From contig NZ_SCVD01000028.1 of the NCBI RefSeq assembly GCF_004297125.1, forward strand, positions 62,001 to 126,000: DNA of 64,000 nt, in the 5' to 3' direction. Position 1 is the first letter of the stretch, and each line of letters opens with the position of its first letter. The position numbers and the translations under genes were made by a program. Below are positions 8,473 through 17,062 of the stretch, in pieces. The notes under the pieces are model-generated. The model made no database searches, was not told the origin of the DNA, and saw only the letters and a program-made list of their open reading frames with translations. The DNA comes from Phenylobacterium sp. (GTDB lineage Bacteria > Pseudomonadota > Alphaproteobacteria > Caulobacterales > Caulobacteraceae).

Positions 8473-9423
8473 TCAGAACCAGGCGCGCAGGCCCACGACG
8501 CCGCGGACGTCCTCGACGTCCTCACCCGCGGACCGGGCGAAATCCGCCGTGTCCCCGAACTTCCGCGACCAGACCACGCCGACATAGGGCGCGAACTCTC
8601 GGCGCACCTCGTAGCGCAGGCGCAGGCCGACCTCGGCGTCCGAAAGCCCGGCGCCGACGCCGCGGCGCGCATCGTCGGACGCGGCGAAATTGAGCTCGGC
8701 GCGCGGCTGCAGGACCAGGCGCTGCGTCAGCCGATAGTCGGTGCTGCCCTCGAGCCGCGCGGAAAGGCGCCCCTTCTCCGACAGGAACAGCGCGCCCTCC
8801 GCCTCCACCCAGTAGGGGATGAGGGTCTCGAAGCCCACCGTCGCATAGGTGCGTGACGGCCCGGGCTCGAAGTCGTGGCGCAGCCCGACCTGAAAGTCCG
8901 TGTAGACGCCGACCGGACGCGAATACAGCGCCTGGACCTCAGCCTCCTCGACCCCGTGGCCGCGCGCGCCCTCGCCTTCGGACTTGAGTACGAAGCGGTG
9001 CTCGTCGCCCCCGAACCAGGCCTCGCCTTCCCACTGGTAGCCTCGGTCGCCCATTCCGGCCTCGGCCAGGTTGATCATCAGCTGCGAGGCCTGCGCGCCG
9101 CCGTGCTCGGTGCGCAGCACCTTGCGGGCGCGCTCCATGCTCGCCGCGCCGTAGACGGCGTCGGCCGCCGCCACCGCGGGGGGCGTCGGTGGCGGAGCCT
9201 CGCCCACGGGCAGGTCGGCGCCCGTCGGACTTGGCGCCGGCGGCCCATGGCCGGCGTGGGGGTCCGCGATCGCCGGGGCCGCGGGCATGGCGTGGCCCGC
9301 ATGGGGATCGGGCGCGGGTTGGGCGGCCGGCATGGCGTGACCCGCGTGCGGATCCGCGGGCTGCGCGACGGCGGCGCCCGCGAGCGCGGCGGGGGCGAGC
9401 GTCAGGATCAGGAGGCGGTTCAT
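8473..9423 (-). CDS. copB: copper resistance outer-membrane protein CopB
   Basis: Outer-membrane beta-barrel protein, 316 residues, of the CopB/PcoB family that works with CopA in periplasmic copper tolerance. A signal peptide (1-22) precedes a His/Met-rich linker holding three copies of a DPHAGHxxPAA-like repeat, a likely copper sponge. The barrel follows (VYTDFQVGLRHDFEPGPSRTYATVGFETLIPYW) and ends in LRAWF. The ATG at 9423 overlaps the copA stop (ATGA). A longer open frame upstream reads through copA in another frame and is not used. Confidence 0.92.
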   Translation of the reverse strand: MNRLLILTLAPAALAGAAVAQPADPHAGHAMPAAQPAPDPHAGHAMPAAPAIADPHAGHGPPAPSPTGADLPVGEAPPPTPPAVAAADAVYGAASMERARKVLRTEHGGAQASQLMINLAEAGMGDRGYQWEGEAWFGGDEHRFVLKSEGEGARGHGVEEAEVQALYSRPVGVYTDFQVGLRHDFEPGPSRTYATVGFETLIPYWVEAEGALFLSEKGRLSARLEGSTDYRLTQRLVLQPRAELNFAASDDARRGVGAGLSDAEVGLRLRYEVRREFAPYVGVVWSRKFGDTADFARSAGEDVEDVRGVVGLRAWF

Positions 9424-11231
9424 GCGGCGGCTCCGTCGAGGGGCCGCACGGCGAACACTTGGAACATGCCCGCGTGCATGTGGTAGAGCATGTGGCAGTG
9501 GAAGGCCCAGTCGCCGGCCTCCCCCGTGACGTCGAACGTCACCTTCCCACCTGGCAGGACGTTGACCGTGTGCTTGCGCGGCATGTGGCCCACCGGCCCG
9601 TGGACGAGCTCGAAGAAGTGGCCATGCAGGTGGATCGGGTGGGTCATCATGGTGTCGTTGACCAGGATCACGCGCACCCGCTCGCCCGTCCGCAGCGTAT
9701 AGGGCGCAGGCTTCTCGCTGAACTTCCGGCCGTCGAAGCCCCACGTGAACCGTTCCATGTTGCCGGTGAGGCGGATTTCCATCGCCCGTGACGGCGCCCG
9801 GGTGTCCGGGTTGGGCTCCAGCGAGACCAGGTCCTTGTAGACCAGCACCCGGTGACCCACGCTCTGCAGGCCCTGGCCGGCCTCGCCCGTCCGGTCGACC
9901 GGCATCGGCGCGATGCTCTGCACGCCGGGGCCCAGCTTCACCTGCGGCGCGTTGAGCGGGTCGCGCATGGACATCTCCATGCCGCCCATGTCGCCCATGG
10001 CGTCCGAGCCGCGCGCCCGCGGCGGCGCCATGCCCGGCGCTGCGGTCGCGTGGCCCATGGCCGCGTGGTCCATGCCCGGCATGGCCGCCGCGCCGCCGCC
10101 GTGGCCAGCGTGCGTCGACATGTCCATGCCCATGTCCTTCATGGTCCCCAGCGGCCGGGCCCGCAGCGGCGGGACCGGCGCGGCCATGCCGGGCCGCGGC
10201 GCCAGGGTCGCCCGGCCCATGCCCGAGCGGTCGACGGCCTCGGAGACGATCGTAAAGGCGCGGTCGTCCATCGGCTGGACAATCACGTCGTAGGTCTCGG
10301 CGTTGCCGATCTGGAACTCGTCGACCTCCACCGGCCGCACATGCTGACCGTCAGAGGCCACCACGGTCAGCTTCAGGCCGGGGATGCGCACGTTGAAGAT
10401 GGTCTGGGCCGCGGCGTTGATGAACCGCAGCCGCACCCGCTCTCCCGGCGTGAACAGCGCGGTCCAGTTGTCGCTCGGACCATGGCCGTTGATCAGGAAC
10501 CTGTAGACCGCCCCCGTCACGTCGGAGATGTCGGTCGGATCCATGAGCATCTTGCCCCACTCCATCCGTTCCTGGAGTGTCTGGTCCTTGCCCGCGAGCA
10601 GGCCGGCGATGGTCTGCTTCTGGTAGTTGAAGATCCCGCCCTGCTGCTTGAGCTTCCTGAAGATCTGGTGGGGGTGCAGAAAGCTGTAGTCCGACAACAC
10701 CACCACATGCTCACGGTCGTAGGCGACCGGATCGGGGCCGGCCGGATCGATCACGATCGGCCCGTAGTGGCCCTCCTGCTCCTGCAGGCCGGAATGGCTG
10801 TGGTACCAATAGGTGCCGCTCTGCCGGATCGGGAATTCGTAGACGAAGGTCTGGCCCGGCGGGATGCCCGGGAAACTGACCCCTGGCACGCCGTCCATGG
10901 CGAACGGCACAAGCAGGCCGTGCCAGTGGATCGAGGTGTCCTCGTCCAGGGTGTTGGTCACCGACAGCCGCACAGTCTGGCCTTCCTTCAGGCGGATCAG
11001 CGGGGCCGGCACAGTCCCATTGACCGTGACCGCGTGACCGGCGCGGCCGTCCACCTTCAGGGCGCTGTGGCCGACGGTCAGCTTGATGTCCTCGCCCGAC
11101 AGGGTCGGCAGCGTCGACAGGCCCGGGGTCGCGCTCCGCGCCCAGCCCGGGAACAGCGCGCTCGCCGCAAGGCTGCCGCCGATCCCGCCCGCGCCGCGCA
11201 GCAGGTGGCGCCGGTTCACATCATTCTGCAT
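9420..11231 (-). CDS. copA: copper resistance multicopper oxidase CopA
   Basis: Periplasmic multicopper oxidase, 603 residues, that oxidises Cu(I) to the less toxic Cu(II). The N-terminus carries a Tat signal (RRHLLRG at 8-14), as expected for export of a folded copper enzyme. Copper ligands are visible in IHWHGLL, YWYHSHSG, HPIHLHGHFFELVHG and WAFHCHMLYHMHAGMF. A His/Met-rich insert (~residues 365-430; MKDMGMDMSTHAGHG and similar) resembles copper-binding segments of CopA/PcoA. It is first in the copA-copB operon, and a CusF-like gene lies divergently upstream. Confidence 0.95.
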   Translation of the reverse strand: MQNDVNRRHLLRGAGGIGGSLAASALFPGWARSATPGLSTLPTLSGEDIKLTVGHSALKVDGRAGHAVTVNGTVPAPLIRLKEGQTVRLSVTNTLDEDTSIHWHGLLVPFAMDGVPGVSFPGIPPGQTFVYEFPIRQSGTYWYHSHSGLQEQEGHYGPIVIDPAGPDPVAYDREHVVVLSDYSFLHPHQIFRKLKQQGGIFNYQKQTIAGLLAGKDQTLQERMEWGKMLMDPTDISDVTGAVYRFLINGHGPSDNWTALFTPGERVRLRFINAAAQTIFNVRIPGLKLTVVASDGQHVRPVEVDEFQIGNAETYDVIVQPMDDRAFTIVSEAVDRSGMGRATLAPRPGMAAPVPPLRARPLGTMKDMGMDMSTHAGHGGGAAAMPGMDHAAMGHATAAPGMAPPRARGSDAMGDMGGMEMSMRDPLNAPQVKLGPGVQSIAPMPVDRTGEAGQGLQSVGHRVLVYKDLVSLEPNPDTRAPSRAMEIRLTGNMERFTWGFDGRKFSEKPAPYTLRTGERVRVILVNDTMMTHPIHLHGHFFELVHGPVGHMPRKHTVNVLPGGKVTFDVTGEAGDWAFHCHMLYHMHAGMFQVFAVRPLDGAAA

Positions 11232-11480
11232 CGTTCGTCCCGGACGGAGGTTCGGCGTCGCCCCACGACAGGCACGGAGGCTCGCTCCCTATACGCGCCA
11301 CGCCGGGCCGGCCCCTCACGCAAATGCCGCCTGCGGCCGCGGAGGAGGGCGTCCTCCCCCGCCGGAAGGTCGGGGTCACGGATTGATCTTGAGGCCGGAT
11401 GAGGGGTCCGGGGCGCCGGGGCGTATCCCCTGGACGGTCCGCCGGGTTTGCGGCGGGCGCTCGCGTTCAAGGAGTCCGAG

Positions 11481-11789
11481 ATGAAGTTCGCCCTCGCCCT
11501 CGCCGCCGCCCTGGCGGTGGCCGCGCCCGCGGCGGCCCAGCACGAAGGCCACGGCGCCACGGCCGCCAGCGCCGTCACGGGCACGGTCCAGGGCACGGGA
11601 ACCGTGAAGGCGGTAAACCCCAAGGCGGGCACGGTCACGCTGCATCACGGCCCGATCGCGGCGCTCAAATGGCCCGCGATGACCATGACGTTCAAGGCGG
11701 CGCCGGACGTGGTCAAGGCCGCCAAGTCGGGCAAGGCGGTCACCTTCACCCTGAACGCGGCAGGCGATCAGCTCCTGTCGCTCCGTTAG
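11481..11789 (+). CDS. CusF-like periplasmic copper-binding protein
   Basis: Small secreted protein, 102 residues. A signal peptide (1-20, ending APAAAQ) precedes one CusF/CopB-type OB-fold domain. The expected ligands are present in the KWPAMTMTFK segment (Trp plus two Met), which binds Cu(I) in CusF. A His pair sits in the N-terminal HEGHG. The start was chosen for the AAGGAG ribosome site at 11469-11474, 6 bases before ATG. It is divergent from copA across 249 bases and most likely shares copper control with it. It may hand copper to the oxidase or to an efflux pump. Confidence 0.88.
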   Translation: MKFALALAAALAVAAPAAAQHEGHGATAASAVTGTVQGTGTVKAVNPKAGTVTLHHGPIAALKWPAMTMTFKAAPDVVKAAKSGKAVTFTLNAAGDQLLSLR

Positions 11790-11804
11790 GCGCAAGGTCT
11801 CGAT

Positions 11805-12314
11805 CTAGTCGGGTTGCTGGCCCCGCAGGGCGCGGAGCAGGTTGTCCCGCAGCCTGACCATCAATTTCTGCACGACGGGGAAGTCTTCCCCCAGGCCGCT
11901 GTCGATCCGCAGGCTGGCCTGCGGCGTACGCGCCATCTCCCGCACGCGCCGGCCCTCCGGCGTAAGGCTGACGATGACCTGGCGTTCGTCCGCCGGATCG
12001 CGGCGGCGGCTGACGTAGCCCAGGGCCTCGAGCTTCTTGAGGATCGGCGTCAGCGTGTTCGATTCCAGGAACAGCTTCTCGCCCAGCGCGCCGACGCTTT
12101 GGTTGTCTTCCTCGGACAGCGCCACGATGGCGATGAACTGGGTGTAGGACGCGAGCCCCAGCGACTCGATGAGCGGCTTGTACGCGCGGCCAAAGGCCAG
12201 GTTGGCCGAATAGACCGCGAAGCATAGGAAGTCGTCTAGCCCAGGCGTCTTCGCGGCCGGGGGCGCGGCGGCCGGGGGCGCAGCCGTCTGGGCGGAGGTG
12301 GTCATGGGCGTCAT
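11805..12314 (-). CDS. MarR-family regulator, OhrR-like
   Basis: Cytoplasmic winged-helix repressor, 169 residues. After an Ala/Pro-rich N-terminus comes DDFLCFAVYSANLAFGRAYKPL. Cys31 in this segment matches the reactive peroxide-sensing cysteine of OhrR. The DNA-binding part reads SVGALGEKLFLESNTLTPILKKLEALGYVSRRRDPADERQ. OhrR proteins sense organic hydroperoxides or other electrophiles. The divergent neighbour is not Ohr but a VOC protein, so the inducer may differ. Near-identical 14-15 base motifs between the two genes are likely its binding sites. ATG 12305 is an alternative start. Confidence 0.85.
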   Translation of the reverse strand: MTPMTTSAQTAAPPAAAPPAAKTPGLDDFLCFAVYSANLAFGRAYKPLIESLGLASYTQFIAIVALSEEDNQSVGALGEKLFLESNTLTPILKKLEALGYVSRRRDPADERQVIVSLTPEGRRVREMARTPQASLRIDSGLGEDFPVVQKLMVRLRDNLLRALRGQQPD

Positions 12315-12353
12315 CTCGCAGATTCGTGATCGTTCGACGCCTATATAAATCGC

Positions 12354-12439
12354 TACCGATTAAATCGGAAGGGGTTGACACCGCCGCCACACTCCCTCAT
12401 TTGCATCGGTACCGAATAAATCGATACCGAGTTAAATCG
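12354..12439. promoter_or_regulatory. three direct operator repeats, consensus TACCGANTAAATCG
   Basis: The repeats lie at 12354-12367 (TACCGATTAAATCG), 12410-12423 (TACCGAATAAATCG) and 12425-12439 (TACCGAGTTAAATCG). A further partial match is at 12343-12352 (TATAAATCGC). The second and third are only one base apart, and the second overlaps the palindrome TCGGTACCGA (12406-12415). They fill the 146-base gap between the OhrR-like gene and the VOC gene and overlap the likely promoters of both. An autoregulated divergent switch is the natural reading. Confidence 0.65.
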
Positions 12440-12460
12440 CAAACCCAAGGGAACACCCAG

Positions 12461-13132
12461 ATGACCACCACCCGAATCCTCGACCGCCCGGACGCCGGCG
12501 CCCCGGCCCTGGCCGCCTTCGACACCAAGCTCGAAGTCCTGCTCCTGCCCGTTTCCGACGTCCACCGCGCCGCCGACTTCTACCAGCAGCTGGGCTGGCG
12601 CCTGGACGTGGACCACCGGGAAGGCGATGCGCGCATCGTCCACCTCACGCCCCCGGGCTCGGCCGCCTCGATCCTGTTCGGAACAGGCGTCTCGCCGTCG
12701 GCGCCGGGTTCGGCGCAGCTGACCTTCCTCGCGGTCTCCGACATCGTCGCGGCCCGCGCCGCGCTGGTCGCCAGGGGCGTCGAGGTCAGCGAGGTCTTCC
12801 ACGATCAGAACGGCGGCTACCGCTTCGATCCCGAAGCCCGCGAAACCGGTCCCGACCCGGATCGCCGCAGCTACGCCTCCTTCGCGACATTCAGCGACCC
12901 GGATGGCAACAGCTGGCTCCTGCAGGAAGTGACCACGCGGTTCCCGGGCCGCATCGATAGCGGCGTGACCGGCTTCGGCTCCGTGGGCGACCTGGCCGGC
13001 GCCCTGCGCCGCGCGGCTGCGGCCCACGGCGAGCACGAGGCGCGCAACGGCGGCGGCCACGACGCCAACTGGCCCGACTGGTACGCGGCCTGGCTCGCCG
13101 CCGAGCAATCCGGCGCGGCCCTGCCGCTCTAG
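12461..13132 (+). CDS. VOC (glyoxalase/bleomycin-resistance) family protein
   Basis: Protein of 223 residues with one VOC domain (~16-150): KLEVLLLPVSDVHRAADFYQQLGWRLDVDH at the start and FATFSDPDGNSWLLQEV at the end. A C-terminal extension of ~70 residues ends in ANWPDWYAAWLAAEQSG, a pattern found in VOC proteins of alphaproteobacteria and actinobacteria. VOC enzymes use a metal to act on glyoxal adducts, aromatic diols or xenobiotics; the substrate here is unknown. It is divergent from the OhrR-like regulator and almost certainly its target. The start sits just after the third operator repeat. Confidence 0.85.
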   Translation: MTTTRILDRPDAGAPALAAFDTKLEVLLLPVSDVHRAADFYQQLGWRLDVDHREGDARIVHLTPPGSAASILFGTGVSPSAPGSAQLTFLAVSDIVAARAALVARGVEVSEVFHDQNGGYRFDPEARETGPDPDRRSYASFATFSDPDGNSWLLQEVTTRFPGRIDSGVTGFGSVGDLAGALRRAAAAHGEHEARNGGGHDANWPDWYAAWLAAEQSGAALPL

Positions 13133-13201
13133 GCTCTCACGGAGCGCGCCCACTCCGGCGCGCCACCCGCCCAAACACCCCCCCGCACAAGAGAGACCAC
13201 C

Positions 13202-13660
13202 ATGACCACCCTCATCAAAACCTTCGCCGCGGCCGTCGTCGGCGGCGCCCTCCTCACCAGCGCCGCCATCCAGCCCGCGTCGGCTCAACCCGCGGTGTCG
13301 GCGTTCCTGCCGGTCGCGAACGAGCCCCCGCCCAAGCTGATCGTCGAACCGCCGATCCCGCATCGGCTGGCCGCCGGCGCGGTCCTCATCCCATACCGCA
13401 CCGAGAACTTCCGCATCCTGCCGATCTTCGGCCCCGGCGCCCTCGACGTCTCGCCCCGCGCCGGGCACCTGCACGTCACCGTCGACGACCTGCCCTGGCA
13501 CTGGGCCGACGCCAGCGATGACCAGACCGTGGTGGTCGTCGGCCTGCCCCCCGGACCGCACAAGATCCTGCTTGAACTGGCGCAGCCTGACCACAAGGTC
13601 ATCGGTGGCAAGACCGTGAGCTTCGTCGTCCCGTCCGTCGCCTCGTCACACCAGCACTGA
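13202..13660 (+). CDS. DUF6130-type secreted protein
   Basis: Exported protein of 152 residues. A signal peptide (1-28, ending PASAQ) is followed by a domain with GHLHVTVDDLPWHWADASDDQTVVVVGLPPGPHKILLEL, which I associate with the DUF6130 family. The function is unknown. The HLH and WHW residues could bind metal, and the C-terminus is SSHQH. It follows the VOC gene by 69 bases on the same strand, so it is probably in the same operon and under the same OhrR-like control. An AGAGAGACCACC leader precedes ATG. Confidence 0.75.
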   Translation: MTTLIKTFAAAVVGGALLTSAAIQPASAQPAVSAFLPVANEPPPKLIVEPPIPHRLAAGAVLIPYRTENFRILPIFGPGALDVSPRAGHLHVTVDDLPWHWADASDDQTVVVVGLPPGPHKILLELAQPDHKVIGGKTVSFVVPSVASSHQH

Positions 13661-13723
13661 GTGGAGGGGTGACATGTCGAACGCAATGAAAGGCGGTGCG
13701 CGGCGGCGCGGTGAGGCCCGCGC

Positions 13724-14464
13724 CTACTCCCGCCCGCGCCGCACGATCATCAGCATCTGGCTGCGCTCCTCGGCCTCGACCGCGGCGTCGAAACTGGGCT
13801 GTTCCAGCGAGGCGTCCATCGAGCGCTTGGAAAGCCGCAGCGCGTCGGGCGCGGCCTTCAGCATGTCGCGGGCCATGGCCAAGCCCGCCTCGTCCAGGTC
13901 GGCCTCGGGCGTGACCGCCGAGAGCAGGCCCGCCTCCAGCGCCGCCCGGGCCGCCAGCGGCCGGCCGGCCATCAGCACCTCGCGGGCCTTGGAGATCCCG
14001 ATCGACCGCTGCAGCCGCCAGCTCACGCCCAGCTCCGTGCCCGAGAGGCCGATGGCGGTGAAGGCCGAGTGGAACGCCGCGCTCTCGCTGGCCAGGATGA
14101 TGTCGCAGTTGAGCGCGATGGCCATGCCGCCGCCCGCCGCCGCCCCGCGCACCGTGGCGATCAGCGGCTGGGGGCAGACCCGCATCGCCCGCATCAGGTC
14201 GCGCAGCACCCAGTCGCCGCGCGGCCCGTCCTGCAGAGCCTCGGGGCTGCCCATGGCCTTGAGGTCCGCGCCGGCGCTGAACGCCCGGCCCGCCCCACGC
14301 ACGATCACGACCCGGACATCGCGGTTGCGCCGCAGCCCTTCGAAATAGGCTAGCAGCGCCTCGGCCATCGGGTGGTTGATGGCGTTCAGCCGGTCCGGCC
14401 GGTTCATCGTCAGCCGCTGGGCGCCGCCCTCCAGGTCCTCGACCGCCAGGATACCGTCCGCCAT
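13724..14464 (-). CDS. enoyl-CoA hydratase/isomerase family protein
   Basis: Crotonase-fold acyl-CoA enzyme, 246 residues. It shows NRPDRLNAINHPMAEAL, the first oxyanion-hole segment GAGRAFSAGADLKAMG and the second, RGAAAGGGMAIALNCDIILAS. At the position of the second catalytic Glu of classical hydratases it reads SGTELGVSWRLQRSIG, where a Glu is present, so hydratase or isomerase activity is plausible. The physiological substrate cannot be told. The ATG at 14464 gives the usual family length; the frame extends 17 codons farther upstream. It is convergent with the DUF6130 gene. Confidence 0.88.
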   Translation of the reverse strand: MADGILAVEDLEGGAQRLTMNRPDRLNAINHPMAEALLAYFEGLRRNRDVRVVIVRGAGRAFSAGADLKAMGSPEALQDGPRGDWVLRDLMRAMRVCPQPLIATVRGAAAGGGMAIALNCDIILASESAAFHSAFTAIGLSGTELGVSWRLQRSIGISKAREVLMAGRPLAARAALEAGLLSAVTPEADLDEAGLAMARDMLKAAPDALRLSKRSMDASLEQPSFDAAVEAEERSQMLMIVRRGRE

Positions 14465-14732
14465 CGCCGTCCTCCCTTTAGCTTCGGGGCGACAATGTCG
14501 GCCGCGGGGCCGCACGGCAACGGCGCCCCGGCGTCAGCCTCGGCTCGAGGGCCAGGTGCGGCAGAAGCGCCAGTCGCGAAACGACGTTCCAACTGTCACA
14601 CGCCGGTAAACGAAGCAGGTCATTTCCACCCTCGCCCGGACAATAGCGAAAATACATCGGGCTGCACTTGAGCAACGCGGTGAGCTGTCGGCGGGAATCG
14701 GGGGATTTCCCAAAGCAACAGCGCCGCATGTC

Positions 14733-15830
14733 ATGGAGCGGCGAGAGATGTACCTGGAATCCGCCCACCCCACAGCCGCCTATTCGGCGCCCGCCGCCGA
14801 GATGGGACCCGGCAGCACTGCGGTCCGGGCGGCGCTTCAGCCCGCCTCGACCGAGCCGCCCGTGGGGACGGCCGAGATCAGCGTCCTGACCTATAACATC
14901 CGAGGCCTGCCCTGGCCCCTCGCGCTCGGGCGCGGCAAGGCGCTGCGCGAGATCGGCCGCGAACTGGCCGTGCTGCGCCGCGAGGGCCGCCAGCCGGACG
15001 TCGTGCTGATTCAGGAGGGCTTCCGCGACGAGGTGGCCTGGCTCTTCCAGGAGAGCGGCTACAGGTACTGGGCCCGGGGTCCCGAGCGCAGCGAGCGGAC
15101 CAAATTCGCCGGCGGCGTGCTGGCCGCCCGCGACCTGTTCCGCGGCGAAGGCGTCGGCAAGCTGATGGGCGGCGGTCTGCACGTGCTCAGCGATGCCCCG
15201 ATCGTCGACGTCCGGAGCGCCGCCTACAACAACTGCGCCGGCCTCGACTGCCTGGCCAACAAGGGCGCCATGCTGGTGCGCCTGGCGCCCCAGGGCCTGC
15301 CGACCACCATCGACGTGGTCAACACCCACATGAATTCCCGCAAGGCCTCGATGGCGCCGCGCTCGCGCACCCTGCCGGCCCACAACGGCCAGGTCCGCGA
15401 ACTCCAGGCCTTCCTGCAGGCCAGCCGCGAGGCCGGCGCCCCGCTGCTGCTGGGCGGCGACTTCAACATCCGCAACTCGCCGACCCGCTACTATTTCGAC
15501 GCCCTGGAGCGGCCCTACACGGTGGTCGGCGAATTCTGCAGCCAGCCCGACTCCGGTTGCGGCGCGGGCGCCTCGGACGCCACGCCCGAGCCGTGGCTCC
15601 GCAGCCAGGACCTGCAGGCCTTCAGCCCAGGCGCCGTGCGCGTGCGGCCGATCCGCAGCGAAACGATGTTCAGCTTGGACGACCCGAAGCGCCGCTTCTC
15701 GGACCACGACGGCTATCTGGTCCGTTACCAGCTCTCCTGGAACGCCCAGACGCTGGCGGGCTATCGCCCGAACCCGGCCATGGAAGTGAAGCCCCACAAG
15801 CTGGGCGTGAAGATCTCCTGGCGTCCCTGA
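14733..15830 (+). CDS. endonuclease/exonuclease/phosphatase family protein
   Basis: Protein of 365 residues with the EEP fold shared by DNase I, exonuclease III and neutral sphingomyelinase. The catalytic motifs are present in order: LTYNIRG (Asn), LIQEGF (Glu), the DVVNTHMNS strand, LGGDFNIRNS and FSDHDGYLV (Asp-His). The first ~45 residues are low complexity with no clear signal peptide. Substrate could be nucleic acid, phospholipid or inositol phosphate; the sphingomyelinase-like spacing makes a phosphodiester lipid possible. ATG 14748 has a GGAG 10 bases upstream and is an equally good start. Confidence 0.82.
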   Translation: MERREMYLESAHPTAAYSAPAAEMGPGSTAVRAALQPASTEPPVGTAEISVLTYNIRGLPWPLALGRGKALREIGRELAVLRREGRQPDVVLIQEGFRDEVAWLFQESGYRYWARGPERSERTKFAGGVLAARDLFRGEGVGKLMGGGLHVLSDAPIVDVRSAAYNNCAGLDCLANKGAMLVRLAPQGLPTTIDVVNTHMNSRKASMAPRSRTLPAHNGQVRELQAFLQASREAGAPLLLGGDFNIRNSPTRYYFDALERPYTVVGEFCSQPDSGCGAGASDATPEPWLRSQDLQAFSPGAVRVRPIRSETMFSLDDPKRRFSDHDGYLVRYQLSWNAQTLAGYRPNPAMEVKPHKLGVKISWRP

Positions 15831-15848
15831 CCGCCCGGGCCTGCGCGA

Positions 15849-16103
15849 TCAGGAGTCCATCGGCCGCAGCGTGTGGGCCACGTGGAACGACCCGGAATGC
15901 GAGAGCACGATCCAGTCTCCGCTGTGAGCGACCACCGGGCCTTCCGGCGTGCGCACCTGGACGGCGGACGAGGCCTCGGCCACAGACTGGGCGTCTTCGC
16001 CCAGCCACTGCCAGAGCACGGTCCAGTTCTTTTTGTCGTGCGCCGGGGGAACCCGGAGCGCGGCGCCGTGGTCGAACGGGGGATGCAGTTGGATGACGCG
16101 CAT
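15849..16103 (-). CDS. small hypothetical protein
   Basis: Protein of 84 residues beginning MRVIQLHPPFDHGAALRV, with a centre rich in Trp and charge (KKNWTVLWQWLGEDAQ) and a C-terminus GDWIVLSHSGSFHVAHTL. No domain is recognised. The composition is protein-like and the frame is convergent with the EEP gene 18 bases away. The frame continues to an ATG at 16136; 16103 was preferred because of a nearby GAAGG and a more natural N-terminus. Confidence 0.6.
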   Translation of the reverse strand: MRVIQLHPPFDHGAALRVPPAHDKKNWTVLWQWLGEDAQSVAEASSAVQVRTPEGPVVAHSGDWIVLSHSGSFHVAHTLRPMDS

Positions 16104-16314
16104 GGCCTTCGGGACTGACAACTCTACCAGCCACACTTCCAGGGTGCTTCGGTTACCAAGACCTTGACCGGCGACGTTTCGTCACGCGGGCCACCGGTTG
16201 CAAGACACTCCCGCGAGGGCTGAAAAAGCTTTGCAGTTCCGCAACAAAGGCTTTTAGTCGCAACTTGGGCTTGCGGTGTCGGACGGGGACACCGCACAAG
16301 GAAGGATTGAGAAT

Positions 16315-16737
16315 ATGGCTGAGGTGTCTGCAAAGACGCCCGAACCGATGGACATCGCGCTCGGGGCCGCGGTGCGCATTCGGCGCAGGACGATCGGCAT
16401 GTCGCAGGAGGCGCTTGCCGAACAATGTGGGGTCAGCTTCCAGCAGATCCAGAAGTACGAGAACGGCGCCAACCGCATCTCGTTCTCACGCCTGGTGCAG
16501 ATTTCCCGGGCGCTGCGCTGCCGCGTGACCGACCTGATGGACGTCTTCGACGGGGCCGACAAGGAAACCGCCGAGGACCTGGACCTGCTCACCCGGATGC
16601 GCACGCCGGGCGCGCTGGAACTGCTCACGGCCTACGAGAAACTGGCGCCGGACGTCCGGAGCTCACTGGTCAACCTGGTCCGCACCCTGACCAACCAGCA
16701 GGCCGACGCGGCGGCCAAGGCCGCGGTGCTCGCCTAG
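16315..16737 (+). CDS. XRE-family helix-turn-helix regulator
   Basis: DNA-binding protein of 140 residues. The HTH_3 domain occupies ~14-70 (ALGAAVRIRRRTIGMSQEALAEQCGVSFQQIQKYENGANRISFSRL), of the SinR/PraR-like type common in alphaproteobacteria. The C-terminal half is helical and ends in Ala-rich residues. The start was set by the strong GGAAGGA at 16300-16306, 8 bases before ATG. The upstream frame continues 13 codons without a ribosome site. Its targets are unknown; no obvious partner gene adjoins it. Confidence 0.85.
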   Translation: MAEVSAKTPEPMDIALGAAVRIRRRTIGMSQEALAEQCGVSFQQIQKYENGANRISFSRLVQISRALRCRVTDLMDVFDGADKETAEDLDLLTRMRTPGALELLTAYEKLAPDVRSSLVNLVRTLTNQQADAAAKAAVLA

Positions 16738-17062
16738 GGGCTGTCAGGGCTTGAGGGCGCGAAGGAAGGATTCCTCCTCGATGGAGGAAGGCCGGGATGG
16801 TGGTGTTCGCAGGGCGATGGGGCGGAGGTCGAGGTCGGCGTCGACCTCTGATCCGCGTCATCTCCGCCGCCAAACCTCGTGCATCCAAGTCCCGAACAGT
16901 CTCTAGTTCGTTCAGTCGGTCGAACCGACAAGCTCCCTCGCCGCCTGCCTCCGGCGCGGTGTCATCGCCCTGCGCCCCAAGCTCAAGCTCGCCCCTGCGG
17001 CCGCGAGGCCCGGCCTCCGCCGCCTTTCGCCCAGCCTCGACACGTCGGGGCCCTGCGGCGCT
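16738..17062. other. intergenic region with hairpins, no gene seen
   Basis: Open frames here have arginine- and proline-rich translations typical of noncoding GC-rich DNA. A perfect hairpin TTCCTCC-TCGAT-GGAGGAA lies at 16771-16789, 33 bases past the XRE stop. It may end that transcript, although no T-run follows. A second inverted repeat (GAGGTCGA / TCGACCTC) lies near 16825-16850. Confidence 0.4.
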
